Position numbers and translations under genes: made by a program
Shown here: piece by piece, positions 1 to 11,515 of the stretch
How positions within the stretch are numbered: position 1 is the stretch's first letter
Layout of the letters: each line of letters opens with the position of its first letter
Notes under the pieces: model-generated
Seen by the model: the letters and a program-made list of their open reading frames with translations, nothing else
Told to the model about the DNA's origin: nothing
The model's database searches: none
Origin: Chloranthus sessilifolius
Lineage: Eukaryota; Streptophyta; Magnoliopsida; Chloranthales; Chloranthaceae
Direction: 5' to 3'
Assembly (NCBI GenBank): GCA_021018995.1
Contig: CM037585.1
Coordinates: 119,186,331 to 119,250,330 of the forward strand
Length of the DNA stretch: 64,000 bases

Positions 1-107
1 TTTTCCTTTTTTCCAAACCAAGCCCAAACCAGTACCCGACCAAACCGGACCAAACTCGATGGTTCAGTTCGGTTTGGTCGGTTCGGTCCAAAAAATGCAC
101 AGCCCTA
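1..107 (-). mobile_element. Possible end of a hAT-like transposon
   Basis: Read on the minus strand, this stretch begins TAGGGCTGTGCA and continues into a run of GGTTTGGT/GGTTCGGT-type repeats. That is the usual look of the end of many plant hAT-type non-autonomous elements. To its right, at about 107, recognisable H-family LTR sequence starts abruptly, which fits an insertion boundary. The other end and the target duplication lie outside the window, so the class is inferred from the terminal motif and composition only. Confidence 0.35.
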
Positions 108-320
108 GGATTTAGATTTATTTTCTGTAATTAGTTTAAACAAACCATTCTTTTATTCATATTTCTCCAATAGTTTAAGATCGTAAAAGACTAGTATAAG
201 TTTTTACGAGCCACAAAATATACAGATAATCACTTCCTCATGGGAACGTTCTTATACTAGTGCTACAATTTCTATTGTGCACTTGCAATAGGTTAAGACT
301 TTAATACGAATTTAGAACAC
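107..320 (+). mobile_element. Terminal fragment of an H-family LTR, inverted relative to its neighbour
   Basis: This segment matches the reverse complement of 42,677-42,893, the 3'-terminal part of the H-family LTR. It is therefore in plus orientation and ends in CACATCA at 320. The LTR sequence from 321 onward is in minus orientation and lacks the terminal portion of about 590 bases seen in the copy at 42.7-43.3 kb. This is either a local inversion with deletion or the end of a separate plus-strand copy abutting the H 3' LTR. Confidence 0.65.
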
Positions 321-1162
321 ATCAACACTCTACTCTAATCTTCCAGCTCCCAATTGCAGTCGTCAATTGCTCTCGAGAATCCTTGGATATCTAAACTAAA
401 CTAAACTAAAGTTGATCGGAAGAAAACCCAACCTCAGTCGTCAATTGATGCTGAGAATTCCTTCGATAACTTTTCTTCTATACCAAGCTCTCTTATTTAT
501 AGATTATAAGAAGTCAGTTTACAAAACTTTAAATTCTAATAAAAGAAACTACTAAAACAAAATGTTTCCTAATATAACTGTAACTCCTAATTTTATCTTG
601 CCTTGCTTTGAGTAGTTGATGCGCTCTAGATTGTTCCTTCTTTTACCAGCAGTAGAGATCTTTAGGAGTCTTTCTTCTCAATCTTCTCAGATCTATGGAT
701 TGCCAAACTTCTAATTTGAATAATCTTCTAATTTCGTGCATGGCAGTGCAGCTCTCACGTGATCAGCAGCAACAAGAGTCTTTACTCAGTAAAATCATAA
801 ATCACGATTTTCTCTTTTCAGCTCATAACTCTTAGTACGATTCTCTAGTACGAATGATCGCACTTCTCTTTTGTATCACACTCCGTCTGAAGTATCATTT
901 GAAGAATCGTGAATTATGATTTTTAATTTTCTCTTTGGCTTCGCTCAATCGCAAAGTACGATTTCTGGCTTTAAACATGCATCGAATCGTCTTTTACGCT
1001 CGAACGTCTTTCTTACTGGTTTATGAGTTTATTTTGACGATGATAAACACTTTGGTTCTCTTTTACTATTTATTCTTAATATCCGCACATCATCAACTTG
1101 TTAGTAGCAAACTGTGGTCTAAGTTAAGGCTAATAATATGGTATATCCTGTGATGGATCACA
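321..1162 (-). mobile_element. 3' LTR of element H (partial)
   Basis: The segment aligns base for base over long stretches with 43,266-43,720 plus 45,292-45,684 and with 53,604-54,864. On the minus strand the LTR begins TGTGATCCATCACAGG at 1,162, directly after a polypurine tract. A minus-strand TATA box (CTATAAATAAG) lies at 491-502, about 660 bases from the LTR start; the two other copies have it at about 670. The far end is missing and replaced by an inverted piece (107-320). It forms a pair with the LTR at 42,677-45,684, with the whole O element nested between them. Confidence 0.75.
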
Positions 1163-1175
1163 CCCCCAAACTTAT
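1163..1175 (-). other. Polypurine tract of element H
   Basis: On the minus strand, ATAAGTTTGGGGG lies immediately upstream of the LTR start. This is the expected place for the plus-strand primer of a gypsy element. The same arrangement occurs in the second family copy at 54,865-54,876. Confidence 0.7.
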
Positions 1176-2105
1176 ACTTTACTAGTCCTTAGCAAACAAG
1201 GAAAGGAATACTAAGCTAAATTACTAAGTTAAATGCCACTTTCGTAAGGAGCATGATTGCATTTAGCAGATGCAACAAGCCTTTAAACTTCTAGGTTATC
1301 TTAAGTGGAAGAGTTATAGTCTCCTGAAGGTTTTCAGTGAAGTTATCTACGAACTTCAAATATTTTTGGATTTTTCAGTTTTTTCAAAACAAAAGCAAAA
1401 ATTTTAAATTTTAAAATGATTCTGTACAGTAGCTAATATTTAATTATCATATGGTTATTATGATTTTTTAAAAAGTATAAATCCTCTTTCCTTAACTTTC
1501 CATCATAGCAATTATCATTGATCATAGTTCAGCAATTTCAATTTTGTAAAGCGTGGAGTGTGTGCGTATCAATGAAAATTTTATTCATCATAGATTTTTC
1601 TAAATTGTAGATTTATAAAATATTTTCATTCAAATTGTCACTATTGGCATACTCTCAAAAAGATGTCAAAATTTTTAGGTTCTCTGAATATATGATATGT
1701 ACGATAAATTTTCAACTGATAATTGACTAAAAAGATAAATCTCATGAAAAGATAATCAATTCTATTTATATGTTTCCTTATTTTTCTATAGAATTTACAA
1801 TAAACATCTCTACTAGACTTATGCTGTTGTAAACTATAAATCAAAAAAGTCTTTGTTTGGCTTGTGATGGGGCTTTGGGTTAAAAGGTTCCATAGAAAGG
1901 TAGAAAGGATTCAAAATTTTATGAGAATTCAGTTCTCCTTTCACCTGTCTTCTTCTTTTCTAATTCAGTAAGTATCCAAAATTGGATAACTTCTTCCCAT
2001 TATTATTTTTCTATTTTCTTATGTAAATTCCTTTTTTAGTGCAAATATCCTCTTGAGTTTTTCATCTTGGAAGCTTTTTCCTTCTCTGTCTTTTTCAAAA
2101 TCGTA

Positions 2106-2110
2106 ATTAC
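2106..2110. repeat. Left target-site duplication of element O (ATTAC)
   Basis: ATTAC directly precedes the LTR start at 2,111 and recurs directly after the 3' LTR at 37,072-37,076. A perfect 5-base duplication fixes both outer borders of O. Confidence 0.9.
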
Positions 2111-3727
2111 TGTAGACACCCAAATTTTGCCCAAGGCCTGATGGAAATACCTTTCAAGAGAGGTGCACTTCTGAGATTTTGATGGCATGCATGGAACCTT
2201 TAGGAATAACCTTAGAACCCATAAGAACCCTTTCAAACCCTTAGGAATCACCCTAGATCCCTTAGGAACCCACCCCGAACCTTTAGAAATCAATCCCAAC
2301 CCTTAGAACCCGTCCTGAACCTAAACCTAACCTTATCAAGAAATGGATGAGGAGAGGCCCATCGGGACTAGCTACGGCCTTCTACTATGATTGAATCTCA
2401 CACCATTGAAAAGTAAAAGTCATCAGCTTTCCAACAGTCCAAGAATCGCCCCAACCAAAGGTATACATCATCAGATATGGCAAACCAAGCCCGGAGGGCA
2501 GAAATGTAAGTTCATGTGGGCCCCCCTAGGGATTTGGTGCAACTATTAGTTGCGCCAATTATAATTTTGCCTGGCGCAACTAATAGTTGCACCAAGGTTA
2601 AAGGTGGGGCCCACCCTCGCGAACCAACTTCCAGGCACTATTTAAAACTGTTTTACTGTACATTTGCCTGATGTAACTATTAGTGGCGCCAGGCATATGA
2701 ATAGTAACCTCTAGATTTTACCCCGAAAATAGTGATTAGGGTTTGACTTGTTGACCACCTTGATCCTTGGGTTGTGTTTTGCTAGTTCTGTTGCACTCAT
2801 TCACTACCTATTTGTGACACTTTAAGTGGCTTAAGGCCTCACCCCATCATCCACCATTAGAGGACCTTCTCCCATATTTCAAGGCTCCAAAAATCCTAGG
2901 AATCCTTAGATTTGAGATTACCTAATTGTTAACCCCAATTAGCACTTAAGTGGTCTCCTAATCCACCCATTTCCTATAAATAGAGACCTCCACCCCTTGG
3001 TTTAGGGGTTGAGAAATTTGCTTAAAAGAGAAAGAGCTCAAAGTGAGAAGTTCTTCCTCCCTTTTGTACACCATTTTCACTCAAATTCCAGAATCTCTCA
3101 ACCTCATTTCAAGCTTGTTCTTGCATCCAAAACCCTTAGCCTAGGTGTGTGTGATCCCCTAGCCTCCCTTCCCTACCTCTTAGCTTCAAGCCTTAGGAGC
3201 TAGAACCCCATTTTCCACCATACAAGGCCTTCAAAAGCTTATCAAAGCAAGTCATGCAAGCTTCTCCTACGGTGCTATAAGGGCTCTGGTTCTCCCCTTT
3301 CTTCTCCTATCTCTTTCTAGCTCCCTCCATCCTCTCATTTGTGTCGTTACACCGCCGACTTTTCGGTAGGAACGGAGGGGCACAAATAGGATTCTAACCC
3401 CTTTGTGTCGTTACACCGCCGACTTTTCGGTAGGAACGGAGGGGCAAGAGGAAGCTATTTTCATTTCTTTTACTTCATTTTATTCTTGGCCATAAGTAGA
3501 GTCCGCGTTAAGCGGGTTGATCGGGTGCCTAACATCTTCCCGATCGATAACCGAAGCCCCTACCCAAGAGCCTTTGGTGTAGGATTCAGAGTCATTTTTA
3601 GCACTTCGGTGCTCATAAAAATGAACTAGGGTTTTTGGGACACCGAAAGCTCTGGGTGGCGACTCTATATTTTTTGCAAGTGAGAGCATCGCCATGATGG
3701 GATCGTCACAAATCTTACGGTTGCACA
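2111..3727 (+). repeat. 5' LTR of element O
   Basis: It begins TGTAGACACCCAAATTT and ends GGTTGCACA, and pairs with 35,470-37,071. Three copies of a dyad-symmetric motif of the type GGCGCAACTAATAGTTGCGCC lie at 2,534-2,558, 2,572-2,594 and about 2,669-2,693, upstream of the TATA box. The block containing GTCGTTACACCGCCGAC is present twice (about 3,341-3,448) but only once in the 3' LTR, so the 5' LTR has gained a tandem duplication of about 60 bases. The short reading frames in this LTR have no recognisable product. Confidence 0.9.
2974..2983 (+). promoter_or_regulatory. TATA box in the O 5' LTR
   Basis: CTATAAATAG is followed by GAGACC. The same sequence occurs at the equivalent position of the 3' LTR (36,347-36,356). 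It is the best candidate for the LTR promoter and would place the U3/R border about 30 bases downstream. Confidence 0.6.
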
Positions 3728-3729
3728 AA

Positions 3730-3747
3730 TGGCGACTCTGCTGGGGA
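3730..3747 (+). other. Primer binding site of O (tRNA-Arg type)
   Basis: TGGCGACTCTGCTGGGGA starts three bases after the LTR end. Its complement matches the 3' end of a plant tRNA-Arg, the primer described for Ogre-type elements. Confidence 0.85.
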
Positions 3748-5204
3748 TTCTCTAGTAGAGCTTTCCCTTGAACTAGGCCTCTTTATTTTTTATTTTTCTA
3801 ACATTTTATTGCTATTTTTTTATTTTTATTTTTATTTGAGTTTTGCTGTGTTTTTACTCACCCCTCCGATTAAGTCATTTTACTTACCCCTACTTTTACG
3901 CCATTTACGAGCCTTAGCCGATTGGCGGGCCTACTTGCGCATAGTCTTTAAATTTTTTTACTGTTCCGTCATTTCTAGTGCCTTAGCCGATCGGCGAGCC
4001 TACTTCAGTATTGCCTTTTAATTTCTTTAATTTTTTGCCACTTAAAGTGCCTTAGCCGATTAGCAGGCCTACGTGCACACTCATATCCTAACAGTGGACG
4101 CCGGCCCGTAGTGGCGGCAGGGGATCATCACCTTCGGTCTTTGAACTAAAGAAAACTTCCAAAAAAAGAAGAAAAGCTTTGAAAAAATTAAAATTGAACT
4201 AAGTTAGGGAGCTTAATTAATTTGCTTTTACGGGGTAGATTTTAAAGGGGTTGGGATTAGGCAAACACTACCACTCGGGTCTTAGTATGGCGGCAGCCCC
4301 TAGCGGTGATGATCCAGAAAATTCCCAGCCCACCTAGTATCTGAGAAGGTGCTCGCGCTGGAGGTATATCGGGTGGGTTCCCATTCTAAAGCTTAAAACC
4401 CTTGGGGAGCGCACTAACGAGTTATACTGGACTCAAACCCTTTAGGTGCGGTGAGGAGAGAATCGATCACCAAAAATAACAGCTCAGTTCTCAGAAGCCT
4501 AGCTTCTACAAAAATAAAAAAAAGAGACTCATCTCGGGTGTTGGTGCCTGCTGTCATCAAATCTGGAGCACCATTTTTGCCTGGCGCAAGCATTAGTTGC
4601 GCCGGTGCAAAAAAATGGGAATTTATATCTGGCCCAACTAATAGTTGTGCTAGTGTAAAAAAGGGCCCCTGCAACCTGGGCACGTGTATTAGTTGCGCCA
4701 GGTCTGTTTTGTAGAACACCAGCCCGAATCTGTGACCATTTTCACCTCTCGAGTCCCCCAATCAGTGTGCTTAGTGCCTTGTTTGGGCCCCGCCATCTCC
4801 GACACCCAATATGCCCCTGCCGGTCAAAGGAGGGCAACTTCTTTTTGGCTCATTCTGGAGGATCGGGTTGTTTGCCTCAATTTTTGTGCCTTAAATAGAT
4901 CGAAGGTTCTCCTTCGATTCTTTCGAAGTGCGTCAGAATTGTAGCCGCGGGTCTTAAATTAGGGTCCGAGAGCCGCTCGAAAAGGGAATTCCAAGGCCTC
5001 AGAACCTGTCTTTTAAAAACTTTTTCCAAAAAATTAAAAAAAATTAAAAAATTAAATCAAAACCCAAATATATATATATATAATAGTTTGTGGTGTCGGC
5101 ACAACGACATCATCTTACCCTCCGTCGTTCCATAGGGGCAGAAGGAGGAGGAATTTTGGGCCTTATCCAAGGCACCCCTACCTAACTCGTTCCCGTAGAA
5201 TGTC
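3748..5204 (+). other. Leader of element O with tandem repeats, no gene
   Basis: No supportable coding region. Three copies of a block centred on GCCTTAGCCGATTGGCGGGC lie at about 3,908-3,940, 3,979-4,011 and 4,049-4,077, about 70 bases apart. Further on, the dyad motif of the LTR returns at 4,582-4,604, 4,630-4,652 and 4,687-4,702. The reading frames here (for example 4,451-4,714 and 4,693-4,944) have no recognisable domain. Confidence 0.6.
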
Positions 5205-6780
5205 GTGGGTAGTGGACCCGGCATACGCCGATACCGACTCATCCTCGCCTCATTCTCCAACCCACTCCCATTCGAGAGAAGTTTTTTCCACCATCCCCCT
5301 CACCCAACCTCCCTTTTTCGTTATCAGCCCATTTGGCGCCCCCATTTTCCCAACCACCACTTCCCAAAATATTTGAAGCCCAACCCCCCATTCTCCATCT
5401 TTTGCCCAAACCATACCCATGCCAAATCCAACTCATCCCTTCCACACCCCTACAAAACCCAAACCCATTCCCCCAATCCACATCCATGCCTCATTTCCCA
5501 TCTTCCCCCTATAGGCCCGATCCACCCACATTCACATACACCACTTCCACCCTATCCGATCCCCGACAAGTCCCCCATCTACCCAGGTCATGCCCATTTT
5601 TACCGGGGCCACACCCGGTTCTTCCCAAACACCCACACTTTATCCTTCATCATCCCCCTTTGCCAATGCCCCACCCAATTCCTTCAATCCATCCCGTATC
5701 CCATCACTTACCATGGCCATGCCCAATCTTTCCTCCACCTCCATCCCATCCATACCCAATCATCCCTTAAATCCGCCATCCACATCCAATCCTCCTTCCA
5801 TGACCATGATGGAGGAGATGTTCCAAGCGTATTCCATATGGAAGGCTTCTCAAAACACCCCCCCTCCTCCACACCCCATGTCCCTAAACCCATCTCACAC
5901 CCTAGCCAATCTCCATGCCTCACTCTCTAATGACCCCCATCAACCCCCCATAATCCACACCATCCAAACCCCCATTACCCACATGCCCCATCGCCAAACC
6001 CCCCACTACCCATACACCCCAAGGCCAAATGGCCCAATCTCCAACCTCCCACATACCCCAAGGCCCATTGGCCCATACCCCCTTTTCCCACATATCCCAA
6101 GGCCCCATGGCCCAATACCCCACCACCCAAACCTACCCAGGGCCCATGGCCCAGACCCATCAAGGTCCATTGGACCAAACCCATCAAGGGCCCACGGCCT
6201 AGACCCACTAAGGGCCTATGGCCCAAACCTACCCAGGGCCCATAAACCAAACCCATCAAGGACCCTTGGCGCAAACCCATCAAGGGCCCATGGCCCAAAC
6301 CTACCTAGGGCCCATGGCCCAAACCTACCAATGGCCCATGGCCCAAACCCATCAGTGGCCCTTGACCCAAAATGACCAAGGCTTCATGGCCAAAACCCAA
6401 ACTCGACACTCATACCTTCCACAATATCCCCAACATTTCACCCAACCTTCACAGCCGGGTCAAACCCATGCCCAATTTTCCCATGGCCCCACACCCCAAG
6501 GCCATCTCCAAACCTTCCCCCATACCTAATGGCCCCATCAGGCCCCACCCCAAAACCAAATTCCTATCACCCACAAACCTTCCCTCACCCCCAATGGGCT
6601 CACCCAACCCCCACTCACGTCATTCCCATCCAACCCGTACAACAATAATAAGAGAATCCCGCCCTCACTGCACATTATGCCGACCAGCAGTATGAGGAGG
6701 ACAAGATTAGGAATAGCGGGGCCTATGCTGGGGCATTGACCAGCCTTAACCCTCCTCCTATAATTTCCCACCCCTTGGTG
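5205..6780 (+). pseudogene. Proline-rich N-terminal region of the O gag polyprotein
   Basis: A C-rich stretch open in more than one frame over hundreds of bases, coding for Pro-, His-, Ser- and Asn-rich protein. The frame at 5,590-6,375 contains the peptide MMEEMFQAYSIWKASQ, which resembles the short helical segment near the start of Tat-lineage gag. From about 6,125 to 6,375 a 24-base tandem repeat gives 8-residue repeats in two frames at once (PSRAHGPN-like in one, QGPMAQTH-like in the other). The openness of several frames comes largely from base composition, so the true frame is uncertain. It precedes the gag core at 6,880. Confidence 0.5.
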
Positions 6781-6879
6781 GCCCAGAGTGAAGTCTAACT
6801 AACGGCCGAGAAAGCGGCCCCTGTATCGAAAGAGTCAGAGCAGCAAAAAGAACAGTTGGACAAAATACAAAAGTAGCTG

Positions 6880-7566
6880 ATGAAAATGGGTGGTGCTGAA
6901 ATTCATGCCACGAACTTCACAGATTTATGTTTGTTTGCTGAGGTCCCCCTGCCCCCCAAATTTAAAATGCTGACCTTCGACAAATATAATGGCACCAGCA
7001 ATCCTATTGTGCACTTGAAGTCGTACTATGAGGACATATGCCAATACGGAGGAGATGAAAGACTACTAAGAAAAGTCTTTAGGAAGAGTCTGACCAATCC
7101 GGCTTTGAAATGGTTCACATCTTTAGAACCATCCATGATAAAAATATGGAGGGACTTGACGCACCTCTTTCAAGAACAATATGTCGACAATATAGACATT
7201 GAGCCGCGTAAGTCAGACTTGTCCTATTTGAAATAAAACCAGAACAAGACCTTCAGCAACTACTTGGGGCACTGGAGATCACTGGCAGCTCAGGTCAGAA
7301 ATAGAATACCTGATGATGAGCAGATAGACATGATCTCAAAAAATACTCTGCCAGTGATCTCGGACTTCTTGGTATACCAACAACAGTCCAGCTTTGCTTA
7401 TCTGGTAAGAAATGCTAACAGATGTGAGGATGCCATCAGGGAGGGTCGTCTGAGTAAGAACATGCCAAGTGGACCTAGTAGAGTTAAGAGGTTTTCAGAG
7501 CAAAGAAACGATAAAAGAATAGGGGCCGATGTCCAGAACATTGCCAATATCAGGCCCAATAAATAA
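6880..7566 (+). pseudogene. gag: gag core (capsid-like) of element O
   Basis: The product matches the retrotransposon gag domain of the Tat lineage, with motifs such as FDKYNGTSNPIVHLKSY near the start and NPALKWFTSL about 70 residues in. An in-frame stop at 7,234-7,236 (TAA) splits the domain; reading continues in the same frame to 7,566 through SNYLGHWRSLAAQV. Just upstream, the same frame contains EQQKEQLDKIQ followed by another stop. The protein would form the particle that packages element RNA in the cytoplasm. It is broken and not expected to yield a full product. Confidence 0.8.
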
Positions 7567-8269
7567 TACAACCCCATTTCAATTTCAGGCTGTCCCGCTA
7601 GCACTGGCTAGGCCTGAGCAGATGCAGAGAATAGGGAATGGGCAAGGAATGCAAATGACTCCGGAGCAGAGGAGAGCCCGCTACGACCGAGTTTTCATAC
7701 CCCAAGGGCAATCATTGAGTGTACTTCTGCCTTTATTAGTGGAAAAATGATTAGTCACTATTCGTCAACCGCAACCTCCTCCCCATCCAATCCTAAAGAA
7801 CTATGACCCGAATACACATTGCAATTTTCATCAGGGTTCGGGTCACCCAACTGATCGCTGCTTCCCATTGAAGCACGCAATCTAGGATTTGATCGATGCT
7901 GGGAAAATCATTCCCCCTGCAACTTCTCAGCACACAAATATTCACCTGGTGCCACTACCCCTACATCCTACTGGAGGAGCAGGTCCCAGACCCACCGTCG
8001 GAATGATAGAAAATGAAGAGGAGTTTGAGTTTAATCCGTTCGATTGCATCAGTGATCAGGAGAGTTATATAGCACCGTTGTCAAGAAACATTGAAGAGGG
8101 GAATATCGGGGTAATTGAACCCCTGAATTTGTCAGAATATTTCCCCAATCCGACACCACAAATTGAACCCTTAGATCTCAGGGCATACTTTCCATCCACC
8201 ACACCCGTCAATTATGTACATATCAATACATACAACCATACACCACCACCCCCATCAATTACCCAATAA
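7567..8269 (+). pseudogene. gag: gag C-terminal part with zinc-knuckle-like motif (O)
   Basis: After a frame change, 7,529-7,750 encodes a Gln/Arg-rich segment ending LSVLLPLLVEK and a stop. Beyond this stop, about 7,820-7,890 encodes CNFHQGFGHPTDRC, a Cys/His cluster typical of the gag C terminus in Tat elements, followed by another stop. The frame then reopens at 7,889-8,269 as an acidic linker leading toward the protease. Several stops and a frameshift interrupt it. Confidence 0.65.
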
Positions 8270-8825
8270 GCCATCGGGCCCCCAATTCCATGCTTGCACC
8301 CGTAATTATCAATGGCCTGTGCCCATCCCCTCACCCCAAGCTCAGCCACCAGTTGACTCCACCACCCCGGTCAATTACCTAACGGCCCATCAAACCCCCC
8401 ATCTCCCACCAACACCTACCAGCTATCAATGGCCTACTTTTTCCTCCTTCCCCCCAATACCACCACCCCCAAGCCTCACCACCCCTATTTGGCCCAATTT
8501 TTCCACCCAACCCACTACCACCAAAATAAATTAGGTGTTGCCCACACCTCCTGAGCCCGTAATACAAGTGCCTTTAGTATTGGCAGCCATACCTTTTCAG
8601 CTCTCAAGACCAACCTATGATCCACATCAGGTCCTGCTGAGCTATGAGCAAACCAATACTAATGTCGGCGGCAGCAGCAGGGAGGGGATCGTGGACTTCG
8701 TCACTAGGTCAGGGAGAATCTTGAAATAGCTCGAGGTAACAACAGCAGTAACTGCAACAGCAACAACACCAACACCAACACGGCCAGAGGGGAAGAAGGA
8801 CAGTGCAGTCCACCCGTTTGAGAAG
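8270..8825 (+). other. Proline-rich gag-to-protease linker of O
   Basis: A C-rich, low-complexity stretch between the gag C terminus and the protease. The frame at 8,214-8,534 is proline-rich and the one at 8,535-8,729 ends near FVTRSGRILK, a segment often seen just upstream of the Tat protease. No independent gene can be supported. Confidence 0.4.
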
Positions 8826-9203
8826 ATGAGTCGGGAGCACATTCTCGAGACTCAATTAAGAAGGATGCCAACCCATATCACTATCTGGGATCTTTTGATG
8901 ACGTCCTCACTCCATTTCAAAGTGATAATGGGGGCATTAAAGAATGCCCATGTGTCCCAACAAGTGAGCCCAGATGAGGTTGGGCAAATAATCGTACAAG
9001 TGATGGCACCCAATGCCATTTCATTTTCGGACACAGATCTACTTGAGGTGGGAAATAGTCATGCTAAATCCCTCAATATTATTGTTGAATTAGGGAACAT
9101 GATAATTCCCTTCGTTCTAATTGATAACGGGTCAGCTCTGAATGTGTGCCCATTGAGGATTGCCACCAAGATCGATGTGGACCCCTGTATGCTAAGGATT
9201 TGA
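8826..9203 (+). pseudogene. Aspartic protease domain of element O
   Basis: The 125-residue product carries LIDNGSALNVCPL, the active-site region of Tat/Ogre proteases, with the aspartate kept in the DNG form usual for this lineage. Upstream residues such as FSDTDLLEVGNSHAKSLNI fit the strand preceding the active site. The enzyme would cut the gag-pol precursor inside the particle. The frame stops at 9,201-9,203, before the flap and C-terminal part, so the domain is truncated. Confidence 0.8.
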
Positions 9204-9396
9204 TAATATAAGAAGAGAAATAATGGGAGAGGTCGATCTAGAATTGGTAATTGGGCCCATGACCTTCTCTATACCCTTTCAAGTGATGGATATCAAATCT
9301 TCTTTTAATTTACTGATCTGACGCCACTGGTTGCATGAGGTTGGGGCGATACCTTCTACCCTCCATCAAAAACTAAAATTCATATCCAGATAGAAG

Positions 9397-9732
9397 GTGA
9401 TCACCATCATTGGTGAAGGGCGTGATGACAAAGACAAGGCCACCCACAGCATTGAAAATCCTAAGGTAGTGAATGTGCCACATACTGAGGAAGACACCGA
9501 GCCCCACAGTTTCGAGTATGAGGTGTCGACAGTAGGCCTAGAACCCCCAAGAAACATCACTTCTACAATTGGCGGCAGAATGGAAGCAGCGGTGGCTATG
9601 CTCCAAAAATGGGGCTATCAGAGAGGTAGAGGGCTTGGGCCTAGATTACAGGGCAAAAGAGAGCCAGTTATTGCCAAGGGCCAGAAAGTAATATTTGGGC
9701 TAGGTTACAAGCCCACAGAGGAAGAGGTTTGA
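9397..9732 (+). pseudogene. Protease-to-RT linker of O with G-patch-like motif
   Basis: The product contains AVAMLQKWGYQRGRGLGPRL, similar to the glycine-rich G-patch-like segment found between protease and reverse transcriptase in Tat-lineage elements. The frame is in phase with the RT N-terminal segment at 10,525. After the stop at 9,732 it continues as an Ala/Arg-rich stretch, and 9,850-10,239 encodes further linker sequence (LPSLEIYLAALSLFEERWP). No catalytic domain is present here. Confidence 0.6.
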
Positions 9733-10524
9733 GAGGCTAAAGAGAAAGCTAGGGTCGCTGCAGCTGCAAGAGCTCGAGGAATCAACATAGAAGAGAAACC
9801 TCTCCCTAGGCCGCACATCAGGGAATCCTTTGTCAGCACTGGGGTCATAATGATCGATCGAAATGGGGTAACCCATTTGACCCCACACAAACTCACAGCC
9901 CTAATACATCCCACCAATCCCAAGATCTCTCTTCCCAGCCTGGAAATATATTTGGCTGCATTGTCCCTCTTCGAGGAACGATGGCCAATACCTGAACAAA
10001 CATCCCCTATGGTAAATCACCACAAAATGGTATTAATGTTTGAGGACATCATCTCGAATGAATTGGGGATCAATATGATGGAGGCTGACTCCAATAAGCC
10101 ATATCAGTTAGCTCCCTCCATCCCAATAGGTAAAGGAGCGGCCCCTCAGGTACGCAACTGGGCATCTTTGCCCCAAACCCTTGAAGCAGGGAGTGGCCTA
10201 AAGTTTGACACCTGTTTCTCAAAAATAAACAACCTATAAAAAAGTGAGATAAGCCCTTGGCAGGCAATACCTTGTATATATAGTAACTCACCTTGCCAAG
10301 GGTCCGTCTTCGAAGAAAACAAAAATCTTAAAAACATCAAAAAAATATAAAATCCCAAAAACATTGAAAAAATCTAAAGTTTAAAAATATCATCATTTAA
10401 AATTCCAGAAAAAGTCTCACAAAATGATGCCTTAACAGAAATACCCGTCCCACGTAAAATCGACCCCTTTCCTGTAGAAATACAAGAAGAGGTAGGAGTT
10501 ACAAGTCTGAACGAGGATAGTCCT

Positions 10525-11515
10525 TTGGAGGAGCTCCCCAATGAGCTCCTTGACCGGTTCGCCGACTTTAAGCATGGCCCTACCCCCATTGTCGAAGAGA
10601 CAAAGGATATCAATCTAGGGACTAAGGAGATTCCTAGAATAACCAAGATCGGAACGTCACTGTCTCCCGAAGAAAGAAAAAGCATGATTGAATTCCTTTG
10701 GTCATACCAAGACATTTTTGCTTGGTCCTACGAGGACATGCCTGGACTGGACACTGATTTGGTTGATCATGAGTTACCTCTCTACCCTGATATGAAGTCA
10801 GTTAAGTAGAAGCTGAGACGTCTCTGACCCGAGTGGATGTTGAAAGTCAAAGATGAAGTCATCAAGCAGTAGACGTAGGGTTCCTCATGGTATCCAAGTA
10901 CCCACAGTGACTAGCCAATATTGTGCCGGTGCCGAAGAAGGATGGAAGGTCCGCATGTGCATCAATTTTTGAAATTTGAACAAGGCGAGCCCGAAGGACG
11001 ATTTCCCACTGCCACGCATCAACATCTTGGTCGATAACACTGCTAAGCACGAGATGCTTTCCTTCATGGATGGATTTTCAGGATACAATCAGATCAAGAT
11101 GGCAGAGGTTGATTGCAAAAAGACAGCATTTATTATCCCCTGGGAAACCTTTTGCTATCGAGTCATGCCGTTTAGGCTAAAGAATGTCGGTGCAACATAC
11201 CAAAGAGCTATGACTGCGCTGTTTCACGACATGATGCCCCGAGAAATTGAAGTATATATCTATGATATGATAGCCAAGTCACCGGAGTGAAGCGATCACT
11301 TGATAAACCTTCAAAAGTTGTTTGAGAGGCTGAGAAAGTACAGGTTACATCTGAATCCACAGAAGTGTGTTTTTGGTGCTATGTCCGAAAAATTGTTAGG
11401 ATTTATCGTCAGCAGGAGAGGGATCGAGGTCGACCCAGTCAAGGTCAAAGCTATCACTGAATTTCCGCCACCGTCTACTGAGAAGGAAGTTAGAGGGTTC
11501 TTGGGCAGAATATAA
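10525..11515 (+). pseudogene. pol: Reverse transcriptase of element O
   Basis: The N-terminal part (10,525-10,809) contains WSYQDIFAWSYEDMPGLD, typical of Tat RT. A frameshifted, stop-bearing stretch follows (10,810-10,975), in which VPKKDG and RMCINF are still visible in shifted frames. The palm continues at 10,976-11,515 with NKASPKDDFPLPRINILVD and FMDGFSGYNQI. The catalytic pair normally read as xxDD is YIYD here: the codon at 11,261-11,263 encodes Tyr in place of the first Asp. A stop at 11,288-11,290 precedes the thumb region (LLGFIVSRRGIEVDPVK). The enzyme is inactive on several grounds. Confidence 0.9.

Larger units (their letters stand above)
1163..2110 (-). mobile_element. 3' internal non-coding region of element H, left part
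   Basis: AT-rich sequence without a supportable gene. It matches 54,865-55,700 in the second copy of the family, including the phrase TTTCGTAAGGA and the segment around GGGCTTTGGGTTAAAAGGTT. The homology continues on the far side of the nested O element at 37,077-37,260. This shows that H was one continuous sequence before O inserted. Confidence 0.7.

Noticed and set aside
5239-6298. Minus-strand frames rich in Gly/Trp/Met opposite the O gag leader
   Set aside because: Antisense shadows of the C-rich proline-coding repeat.
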